This document shows positions 1 through 5,343 of a DNA stretch of 5,343 bases, in pieces. The stretch spans positions 1 through 5,343 of the forward strand of contig VGTA01000287.1 in the NCBI GenBank assembly GCA_016874875.1. Direction: 5' to 3'. The translations under genes and the position numbers were made by a program. Numbering within the stretch: position 1 is the stretch's first letter; each line of letters opens with the position of its first letter. The notes under the pieces were generated by a model. The model was not told where the DNA came from, searched no databases, and saw nothing but the letters and a program-made list of their open reading frames with translations. This stretch comes from Deltaproteobacteria bacterium (GTDB lineage: Bacteria; Myxococcota_A; Bradymonadia; UBA7976; VGTA01).

Positions 1-1569
1 GGCCGCTCCCGCCGCGCCCGCCTGCTCCGCGCTGAGGCGCCCGCCCACGAGGCGAGCCGCGAGCCACGCCCTGAGCGCGCGCAGCGCCTCGAGGGGCGCG
101 CCGTCGAGGGGCACCGCCACCTCCGCGTAGCTCGCCTGGCGCCGAGGGGGCGCGGGGGGCTCGCGGAGGTCGAGGGCGGGGGCGGACTCCACCGACGCGC
201 ACACGGCGCTCACGCCCTCCGCGCGCAGCGCCCGCAGGCGCGCCCCCCACGCCTCGCGCCGCGCCCCCTCCACCAGCGCCCACACCCGCCGCTCGCGCCG
301 CGGGTCATCGAGGAGGGCGTCGTTGAGCTCCTCGGCGGGCGGGTGGACGCGCAGCAGGCCGCGCTGCTCCTCGTCGCCCAAGACGAGGCGGAGGAGCTCT
401 AGCTCCGCCGCCACCGCCCCGGGGGGCGTCCCGCGCGTCAAGACGTGCACATGAAACACCAGCGCGTCGCCCTGATAGAGCGCCACGAGGTCGCGCAAGA
501 GCGCCACGCACAGCGCGCTCGCCAGCCCCGCGAACGGCAGCGGGTAGCCGCGCGTCTTCACCCAATAGTAGGGGCCGAGGTCCACCACAAAGTGCACCGC
601 TCGGCGCTTGCAGCTCAGCTGCCCCTCGTCGCGCAGATAAAAGAGCAGCTCGCGCTCCACGAAACGCACATCAAAGAGGTCCACCTCCCCCGGCGCGCTC
701 TTCTCGATATAGACCAGCTCGCTGGGCACCAGATTCTCCCATGCCCCGCTCGTGGTGAGCTCCGTGAGGCCCCCCGTGGGGTAGGTGGTGTCGTCGCGAA
801 ACGCGCTGTCGGCGAGGGCGTCCTCGCGCGGCAGGCGGACGCGCCCCGGCTCGAGGGCCCCAAGGCGCTCCGCCAGCTCCATGAGCTGACGGCAGCCGAG
901 GCGGAGGTCATCGCTGCTGAGGCGGTCGAGGCGCCGCAGCTCAAAGAGGTCCGCCTCCCCCACCAGCTCCCGCCAGTCGAGGGTGGCGGCGAGGGCGTCG
1001 AGGAAGCGCTCAAGGCGGCGCGCCGCCCGCGCCCCCTCCCCGGCCACGGCCGCGAGGGCCTCATCGAAGGCGGCGAGGGCGGCGGCGTCGTGGCGAACGC
1101 CGAGCAGGCCGCGCGCCACCACCTCGCGCAGCGGGCGCGGGTGGTACGAGAGGTCGCGGGGGTAGCGCGGGGCGAGGCGCCGACAGATGAGGCGGAGGGC
1201 GTGCAGCGTGAGCGCGTCGGTCACCGCGGCCGAGAGCTCAAAGAGCTCGCGCAGGGGGCGGTGCCGCGCCACCGCGTGGAGCAGCTCCGTCTCGTAGCGG
1301 AGGCGCGTGGCGCGCTCCTCCTCCGGCCAGGAGGCGTACTCCTCCTCCGAGCGCCACCGCCCCGCCGGCCCGCGCCAGAGGGCGGCGCTGAGGTCGAGGA
1401 CCAGCGACAGGGGCAGCCAGCTCACGCCCTCGCTCACGAGCGCTGTGTGCCACTGCGCGGCGCGCGAGAGGAGCGCGGGGTCCTCCTCCCAGGGCGTGGC
1501 CGCGTAGGAGAGGTCCACGGCGAGGTGGTCGCGAAGCTGCTCAAAGGTGAGCGAGTGGGGGAGCGGCAC
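1..1569 (-). CDS. vWA-like partner protein of the MoxR ATPase, degenerate MIDAS (3' partial)
   Basis: An unbroken minus-strand frame of 523 codons runs from a GTG at 1569 to the window edge, so the C-terminus is missing. The start is well fixed: an in-frame TAG lies at 1590-1588, GTG is the only usual initiator before long coding begins, and GAGGAG sits six bases upstream. Residues 1-280 look largely helical, with Trp- and Arg-rich stretches. Residues 283-313 carry PSELVYIEK, then VDLFDVRFVERELLFYLRDE, leading into a core beta strand HFVVDLGPYYW (326-336). A long helix LPFAGLASALCVALLRDLVAL (about 344-364) and a second strand DALVFHVHVLT (368-378) follow. This strand-helix-strand order after VVD is that of a vWA domain, but the DxSxS metal site reads D330-L-G-P-Y. 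A Pro-rich stretch near 470-477 may begin another region. It lies directly after the MoxR gene in the same operon, which supports a ViaA-like partner role. The gene call is firm; the vWA assignment is moderate because no profile search was possible. Confidence 0.85.
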   Translation of the reverse strand, partial: MPLPHSLTFEQLRDHLAVDLSYAATPWEEDPALLSRAAQWHTALVSEGVSWLPLSLVLDLSAALWRGPAGRWRSEEEYASWPEEERATRLRYETELLHAVARHRPLRELFELSAAVTDALTLHALRLICRRLAPRYPRDLSYHPRPLREVVARGLLGVRHDAAALAAFDEALAAVAGEGARAARRLERFLDALAATLDWRELVGEADLFELRRLDRLSSDDLRLGCRQLMELAERLGALEPGRVRLPREDALADSAFRDDTTYPTGGLTELTTSGAWENLVPSELVYIEKSAPGEVDLFDVRFVERELLFYLRDEGQLSCKRRAVHFVVDLGPYYWVKTRGYPLPFAGLASALCVALLRDLVALYQGDALVFHVHVLTRGTPPGAVAAELELLRLVLGDEEQRGLLRVHPPAEELNDALLDDPRRERRVWALVEGARREAWGARLRALRAEGVSAVCASVESAPALDLREPPAPPRRQASYAEVAVPLDGAPLEALRALRAWLAARLVGGRLSAEQAGAAGAA

Positions 1570-1575
1570 GGCGGA

Positions 1576-1581
1576 CTCCTC
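1576..1581 (-). promoter_or_regulatory. Ribosome binding site supporting a GTG start of the vWA-like gene
   Basis: GAGGAG on the coding strand ends six bases before the GTG at 1569 and directly follows the last TAG of the 11-bp repeat. It is the main evidence for the GTG start, because the first in-frame ATG is 230 codons downstream (882-880). Confidence 0.75.
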
Positions 1582-1587
1582 GCGGGG

Positions 1588-1660
1588 CTAGAGGGCAGCT
1601 AGAGGGCAGCTAGAGGGCAGCTAGAGGGCAGCTAGAGGGCAGCTAGAGGGCAGCTAGAGG
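1588..1660 (-). repeat. 11-bp tandem repeat carrying stop codons in all three frames
   Basis: Six perfect copies of the 11-base unit ctagagggcag (plus-strand reading) fill 1588-1653. A seventh, partial copy (ctagagg, 1654-1660) overlaps the last two codons of the MoxR gene. On the coding strand the unit reads CTGCCCTCTAG, so every copy ends in TAG. Because 11 is not a multiple of 3, successive TAGs fall in different frames, and seven TAGs cover all three frames at least twice. The array takes up most of the 84-base gap between the MoxR stop and the GTG of the next gene. It does not look like a terminator: there is no stable inverted repeat and no T-run. It probably arose by slipped-strand duplication of the MoxR stop region. 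Confidence 0.95.
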
Positions 1661-2652
1661 TCGAGCTTGAGGATGCTGTCGACTTTCGCGCGGACCGGCG
1701 CAAAGTCCTGCGCGCGGTCCGCCACATAGCGCAGCAGGCACAGGTCCCCCTTGGTCACCGTCCCGCCGTGGAACAGGAAAGCGCGCGCGCGGATGAGCTT
1801 GTAGAGCTTGATCGCCTTGCGGTCGCTGATCTCCACGCCGTCCTCGCGCTGGAGAGTGCGGATGATGCGCTTAAAGAGCAGGTAGACGGGCTCTGGGAAG
1901 TACCTCGCGCGGTCACCCTCCGCCGAGCCGCCCCTCCCCTGCGACATCAGGTGATCGAGGTAGAGCTTGAGCTTGAGCAGGTCGTCGAGCTGCGCGAGGT
2001 TGGCCCACGGGCGCTGATTCCGCGCCTTGTAGCTCTCGTGGGAGAGGCCGAGGTCAATCAGCTCGTCGAAGCGCGAGTCGAGGACGGGGAGACTCTCGAC
2101 CTTCACCGTGAAGCGATCCCGCAGCGCGCCGAGCTCGGCGAGCTCTGGAATCTCGTTCGTGGCGGCGAACAGCACGCGGAGCGCCACGGGCTCAGGCTGG
2201 CCGTCTTGGTAGAACTTGCGCTCGTTGATGATGGTGAGGAGGGTGTTGAGGATGGCGGAGTTGGACTTGAAGATCTCGTCGAGGAACGCGAGCTTGCAGG
2301 TGGGGAGCTTGCCGGCCACGCGGCGGGTGTAGCGGCCGTCTCGGAGGAGGTTGATGTCGACGGGGCCGAGAATCTCGCTCGGCTCGGTGAACTTGGTGAG
2401 CATGTACTCAAAGTAATCCTCCCCGCCGAGGCCGATGGCCTGCACGAACTTGAGCACCAGGTCCGACTTGGCGGTGCCCGGGGGCCCCACCAGCAAGAGG
2501 GGCTCTTGGGCCAAGGCGCACACCACCATCAGGTCGATGACATCCTCCTTGCCCACAAAGTACCGCGAGAGGCTGAGGCGGAGGTCGTTGAGGCGACGAC
2601 GAAGCTCATCGACCTGCGGCTCGATCTCAGGGATGCTGTAGCTCATGTTCAT
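1654..2652 (-). CDS. RavA-like MoxR family AAA+ ATPase
   Basis: A complete 332-residue cytoplasmic AAA+ ATPase. Visible motifs in order: Walker A GPPGTAKS (56-63); the loop TKFTEPSEILGP (86-97), typical of RavA/MoxR proteins; Walker B with the catalytic acidic pair in FLDEIFKSNSAILNTLL (123-139); sensor 1 ATNEIP (164-169); an arginine-finger region LRDRF (177-181); and a probable sensor 2 arginine in SDRKAIKL (276-283). All ATPase residues look intact. Known for the family: hexameric, ATP-driven chaperone-like remodelling, usually paired with a vWA partner. E. coli RavA is about 500 residues, with extra C-terminal domains including the LARA domain; this protein ends soon after the AAA+ lid, so its partner contacts must differ. 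The start ATG at 2652 overlaps the stop of the upstream gene (ATGA) and has AGGAG four bases before it; an in-frame ATG at 2646 is a possible alternative. It ends in TAG, which is also the first stop of the tandem repeat. Inferred role: motor of a three-gene system with its neighbours. Confidence 0.95.
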   Translation of the reverse strand: MNMSYSIPEIEPQVDELRRRLNDLRLSLSRYFVGKEDVIDLMVVCALAQEPLLLVGPPGTAKSDLVLKFVQAIGLGGEDYFEYMLTKFTEPSEILGPVDINLLRDGRYTRRVAGKLPTCKLAFLDEIFKSNSAILNTLLTIINERKFYQDGQPEPVALRVLFAATNEIPELAELGALRDRFTVKVESLPVLDSRFDELIDLGLSHESYKARNQRPWANLAQLDDLLKLKLYLDHLMSQGRGGSAEGDRARYFPEPVYLLFKRIIRTLQREDGVEISDRKAIKLYKLIRARAFLFHGGTVTKGDLCLLRYVADRAQDFAPVRAKVDSILKLDL

Positions 2653-5343
2653 TGGGCTCCTGGGGCTGCTAAGGGGGCTGCTAGGGGGGCTGCTAGGGGG
2701 TCACGGAGGCGCGCGAGGAGCTGCAGCTCCTCGCGGTCGCAGTAGGACTGAAAGAGGTTGGTGCTGAGGAGGTCTTTGCTGCGGGCGACCTCCACGAGCA
2801 CATCGAGCAGCTCGAGGGTGACGATCTCAAAGCGAGGCTCGCGCTCAAGGGAGGCCAGCAGGGCGCGCGTGATGCGCTCGAGCAGGGGGCCGCGCTCCCC
2901 AAAGCCCAGCGCCTCAACGGCGCGGAGGGCGAGGGTGAGGGTGTCGAGCACATCGAGGAGCGGGAGGTCGTCTTTCTCGAGGCGCTCGAGGAGGTGCTTG
3001 ATCTTCGCGTGCGCCTCATGCACATCCCCGAGGCGCAGCTGCAGGTCGGCGATGGAGATGTGGGCGAGGCGCGTGTAGAAGCCGAGCGCGCCCCCGCGGA
3101 CGAGCTCGCTGAGGCGCCCGCTGAGGGCGCCGAGCTGCGCGGAGAACTCGAGGCCGCTGTTGAGCCAGCGGAAGAGGTTGGCGACGTCGTTGAGGGCGTA
3201 GACCCAGTAGGCCACGGAGATGTGCCGCGCCTCGCCCCCGCCCTCGTCGCGCATCTCGTCGTCCACGCGACCACACAGGAGGACGAGGAGCTCACGGAGG
3301 GCGCGGGTCGCGTCGACGAGATCGGCGCGCTCCGCGGCGTCGCGGAGCGCGGCGAGGAGGGCTGCGGGGACCTCGTCGGCGGCGGCGTTATAAGCCGTGA
3401 AGAGGCGGCGCTCGCTCTCCTGGGCGCCGAGCTCCGCGCGCTCAAAGGCGCGCCTGCGCTGGTCGCGGTGAGTGAGCTGCGTGTTGAGGGCCAGCAGCTT
3501 GGCGGTGACCACGGGGGTGAGGTGCTCACAGCTCTGCGTATAGAGGCTGTTGTACTGCTTCTTGGTGTTGTTGCTGAGGAGGCCCACGGTGCGGATGCAG
3601 ACCGCGACGCACCACGCGCGCACCTCGTGAGGCGCCATCGGGAGCTCCTGCGAGAGGCGATCGAGGAGCTCGTCGCGGGGCTTGATGCTAGCGAGCTCGT
3701 GGTGAGCGCGCGCGAGGAGCGTGAGCGCGGCGGCCCGCACGCCGCCCGCGCCCCCCTCGGGGGCGAGGGCGACGCGGAGCTGATGGAGGTGACGGAGTGC
3801 GGAGTCGCGGTCCGTCTCTACCGTGTTGAGCGCGCTGCCGGAATCGGACGACACGAGAGAGCGGCTCTGGCTGATGTACTCCACCACCATGCGCGGGAGG
3901 TCAAAGCGCGTCACGCCGCTCTCCTGGAGGCGCAGGCGGACGGCGTCGCGGGCCCGGGTGGCGAGGCGCGCGTCTTGATTGAGGAGGGCGAGGCGCTCCC
4001 GGAGGAGCCAGTAGAGCTTGAGGGGGGAGCTCGGCAGCCCCTCCGCGACATTGAGCAGCGCCGCGAGACCGGCGTTGAGCGTCGCGTCGGGGAGGCGCTC
4101 GACGAGGAGGCCGGCGAGGAGCGCGCGCAGCGCGGCGAGGCGCTCGTCAGCCGCCGCGCCCACCTGCGGCAGCACGATATAGAGGGCGGCGCTGGCGTCG
4201 AGGGCAGCGTCGAGGGGCGGATCACAGAGGCGCCCCAGGGCGCCTACGAGAGCGCCTGAGAGGGCGCCTGAGACGGCGCCTGCGTGGTCAACGCGGGGGT
4301 CGCGCGGGGCGGGGCCACAGAGCCAGAGCGCCTCCGTGAGCGCCTCCGCCTTCGCGAGGGCGAGCTGCGCGGCCGGCTTGCCCCTAAAGGCGTCCTCCAC
4401 GAGCCCCGCCAGCTCCTGCCAGTGCTCAGCGCCCGGGGTGTTGGTGACGACGAGGCGCAGGAGCTCCGCGGCGCGCTCCACGGCGGGCTTTGTGCGCTGT
4501 TTCTTGGAGGGCGACGAGGGGCGTTTCGTGGAGGGCGTTGTGGGGCTCACGGGGGTGACTGCGGGCGGATCGGGCGTGTGGGGCGGCGTGCTGGGGGTCG
4601 TGCGCGGCGGATCCACGCGGGGGCCTGGCTTCCTGCCTCGCGGCCCCCCCTGATCTTTCTTCGGCTGCTCCCCCGCCTCGGGCTCTCCCGTCTTTGGCCC
4701 GTCTGAGGGTGGGGGGCCACACAGGCGCGCGAAGAGCGCCTCGAGGTTCACCGCGGTGGGGGCGTTGGCGTAGACCCCGAGGTCAAAGCTCGTGCGCGCG
4801 AGAGCGGGCGCGAGGCGCGCCTCAGCGGCGGCGACGATGTAGCGGGTGAGGGCGCGGAGGGGTCCGAAACTGTGCTCGGGGAGGCGGCAGAGGAGGGCGC
4901 CGTCGAGGGCGGGGGCGCCGCGCCCCGCGCGTGGCGGGGTGACGACGACCAGCTCGCCGGGGCGGAGGTTGAACAGCTCCGCGTAGCGGTCGCGGCGGAG
5001 GTGGGGCTGGAGGTCGAGGCCCACGGGCAGGTGGAGCTCGCGGAGGCCGAGGTAGGGCGCGTAGGGGGCGCCGATGAGGTCGAGGGGGGCGCCGGTGGAG
5101 GGCTGAGCGCCCTGCGCGCTGCGCGCGCGCAGAAAAAAGCGCTGCGCGCCGCCCGCGTCACGCTGCACGGAGATCAGCAGGTCGTCGAGCAGCTCCTCGT
5201 CGAGCTGCGCGAGCTGGGCCTCGAGGGCGTCAAAATCTTCGGCGTTGACCAGCCAGAGCTCCGCGGGGCGGGGGCGGGGGCGGGGGGCGAAGCTGAGCGG
5301 GAGGCGCAGCGCGAGGCCCTCGGCGGGGGCTGCGCGCCACGCG
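2649..5343 (-). CDS. Large multidomain accessory protein of a MoxR-vWA operon, possible bpX-type N-terminal domain (5' partial)
   Basis: The frame is open from the window edge (first whole codon 5342-5340) to the TGA at 2651-2649, giving at least 897 residues. A GTG at 5168 could be taken as the start, but the 58 codons before it read as ordinary protein and run into a strand-like stretch (LLISVQRD) spanning that GTG, so it is probably an internal valine and the true start lies outside. Counting from the edge, residues about 27-208 form a globular domain with LHLPVG (103-108), LRRD (115-118) and SFGPL (158-162). Residues about 209-287 are a basic Pro/Ser/Thr-rich linker. Residues 288-880 are predicted almost entirely helical, with TPR- or HEAT-like stretches such as ISIADLQLRLGDVHEAHAKI (about 762-781). 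No signal peptide or membrane segment is visible. From memory, the first domain recalls the bpX domains of MoxR-vWA-beta-propeller ternary systems; this is unproven. The gene overlaps the downstream MoxR gene by ATGA. Molecular function unknown; perhaps a scaffold or adaptor. Confidence 0.85.
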   Translation of the reverse strand, partial: AWRAAPAEGLALRLPLSFAPRPRPRPAELWLVNAEDFDALEAQLAQLDEELLDDLLISVQRDAGGAQRFFLRARSAQGAQPSTGAPLDLIGAPYAPYLGLRELHLPVGLDLQPHLRRDRYAELFNLRPGELVVVTPPRAGRGAPALDGALLCRLPEHSFGPLRALTRYIVAAAEARLAPALARTSFDLGVYANAPTAVNLEALFARLCGPPPSDGPKTGEPEAGEQPKKDQGGPRGRKPGPRVDPPRTTPSTPPHTPDPPAVTPVSPTTPSTKRPSSPSKKQRTKPAVERAAELLRLVVTNTPGAEHWQELAGLVEDAFRGKPAAQLALAKAEALTEALWLCGPAPRDPRVDHAGAVSGALSGALVGALGRLCDPPLDAALDASAALYIVLPQVGAAADERLAALRALLAGLLVERLPDATLNAGLAALLNVAEGLPSSPLKLYWLLRERLALLNQDARLATRARDAVRLRLQESGVTRFDLPRMVVEYISQSRSLVSSDSGSALNTVETDRDSALRHLHQLRVALAPEGGAGGVRAAALTLLARAHHELASIKPRDELLDRLSQELPMAPHEVRAWCVAVCIRTVGLLSNNTKKQYNSLYTQSCEHLTPVVTAKLLALNTQLTHRDQRRRAFERAELGAQESERRLFTAYNAAADEVPAALLAALRDAAERADLVDATRALRELLVLLCGRVDDEMRDEGGGEARHISVAYWVYALNDVANLFRWLNSGLEFSAQLGALSGRLSELVRGGALGFYTRLAHISIADLQLRLGDVHEAHAKIKHLLERLEKDDLPLLDVLDTLTLALRAVEALGFGERGPLLERITRALLASLEREPRFEIVTLELLDVLVEVARSKDLLSTNLFQSYCDREELQLLARLRDPLAAPLAAPLAAPGAQ
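2657..2661 (-). promoter_or_regulatory. Ribosome binding site of the MoxR gene
   Basis: AGGAG on the coding strand lies four bases before the ATG at 2652 and ten before the alternative ATG at 2646. It falls within the last codons of the upstream gene (Pro-Gly-Ala-Gln-stop). Together with the ATGA overlap it suggests that translation of the two genes is coupled. It does not decide clearly between the two ATGs. Confidence 0.75.
2664..2699 (-). repeat. 12-bp in-frame tandem repeat at the 3' end of the large gene
   Basis: Three 12-base units lie end to end: ggctgctaaggg, then ggctgctagggg twice (plus-strand reading). Read in the gene they encode three Pro-Leu-Ala-Ala units, the tail PLAAPLAAPLAAPGAQ just before the TGA. 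The second and third units to be translated are identical or differ by one base, and the Leu codons are CTA, CTA and TTA, which are uncommon choices in this GC-rich window where CTC and CTG dominate. The MoxR ribosome binding site AGGAG lies immediately downstream, inside the last codons of this gene. The tail is probably not part of the folded domain. Confidence 0.9.
4233..4280 (-). repeat. Degenerate 12-bp coding repeat (Gly-Ala-x-x)
   Basis: Within the large gene the core gcgcc recurs every 12 bases at 4240, 4252, 4264 and 4276. On the coding strand it gives imperfect GGCGCC-plus-six-base units that translate to AGAVSGALSGALVGALG, at residues about 355-370 counted from the window edge. The period is a multiple of three, so the frame is kept. 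The segment joins two helical parts of the C-terminal region and probably forms a flexible small-residue helix or loop. The likely origin is replication slippage. Confidence 0.75.
4482..4718 (-). other. Basic Pro/Ser/Thr-rich low-complexity linker inside the large protein
   Basis: About 79 codons of the large gene encode a stretch dominated by Pro, Thr, Ser, Lys, Arg and Gly, with almost no large hydrophobic residues. Examples are KKDQGGPRGRKPGPR and, near its end, STKRPSSPSKKQRTKP. It separates the N-terminal globular domain from the helical C-terminal region and is expected to be disordered. The high positive charge of its second half could bind nucleic acid or acidic partners, but nothing in the sequence proves this. 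Confidence 0.8.
5265..5285 (-). repeat. Hexanucleotide coding repeat giving Pro-Arg alternation
   Basis: A six-base G-rich unit (ggggcg on the plus strand) repeats here and encodes PRPRPRP at residues 20-26 counted from the window edge. It lies between a strand-like segment (LALRLPLSF) and the acidic helix around residues 33-54. It probably acts as a short rigid spacer. Its in-frame position supports the large gene continuing upstream of the GTG at 5168. Confidence 0.7.

Noticed and set aside
615..1064. Minus-strand frame of 149 codons
   Set aside because: Its translation is Ser/Arg/Pro-rich and lies out of frame inside the vWA-like gene, which has protein-like sequence and a ribosome binding site.
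445..1602. Long plus-strand open frame of 385 codons
   Set aside because: It is the antisense shadow of the vWA-like gene. It is rich in Glu, Arg, Ala and His without any recognisable motif, as expected for the opposite strand of a GC-rich gene, and it runs into the tandem repeat.
1570..1653. Possible promoter for the vWA-like gene in the 84-base gap
   Set aside because: The gap is nearly all tandem repeat plus the ribosome binding site. No convincing -35/-10 pair is visible.
1588..1660. Possible CRISPR array or transcription terminator
   Set aside because: The units are 11 bp with no spacers, so it is not CRISPR. There is no stable hairpin followed by T residues, so an intrinsic terminator is not supported.
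1768..2745. Plus-strand frame of 325 codons opposite the MoxR gene
   Set aside because: The minus strand encodes intact Walker A, Walker B and sensor motifs here, so this frame is a composition artefact.
2994..4259. Plus-strand frame of 421 codons opposite the large gene
   Set aside because: It is repetitive, Glu/Ala/Arg-rich, shows no domain motif and overlaps the continuous minus-strand gene.

Overview
The window is a dense block of high-GC bacterial DNA (roughly 70% G+C by eye, with strong G/C at third codon positions). All real coding is on the minus strand, so transcription runs from position 5343 towards position 1. Three genes fill it almost completely. The composition, the very long arginine/alanine/leucine-rich proteins and the gene set would suit Myxococcota or another large-genome high-GC group. 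This is an inference from style, since no taxonomic marker gene is present.

Layout in transcription order. (A) 5343 to 2649: a large protein with its true start outside the window. It has an N-terminal globular domain, a basic Pro/Ser/Thr linker and a long all-helical C-terminal region. (B) 2652 to 1654: a complete 332-residue RavA-like MoxR AAA+ ATPase, overlapping gene A by the four bases ATGA. (C) 1569 to 1: a GTG-initiated protein with no ATG near its start, open for 523 codons to the window edge. It has a helical N-terminus and a von Willebrand factor A (vWA)-like domain whose metal-binding MIDAS serines are missing. The only non-coding DNA is the 84-base gap between B and C. Most of it is an 11-bp tandem repeat that places TAG stops in all three frames, and a ribosome binding site follows.

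Working together. MoxR ATPases typically act as chaperone-like motors with a vWA-protein partner, as in RavA-ViaA. A MoxR, a vWA-like protein and a large accessory protein whose N-terminus recalls the 'bpX' domains point to a MoxR-vWA-beta-propeller 'ternary system'. These are NTP-dependent assemblies proposed from comparative genomics to act in biological conflict or stress sensing. Recognition of gene A's N-terminus is from memory and is the weakest link. No beta-propeller gene is visible here; it could lie beyond either edge.

The most unusual DNA-level feature is a pair of short tandem repeats at the 3' ends of two consecutive genes. There are 12-bp units in frame at the end of A and 11-bp units starting at the stop codon of B. 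The two share the core CTAGCWGCCC on the coding strand. No RNA genes, mobile elements, CRISPR arrays, promoters or terminators could be supported.
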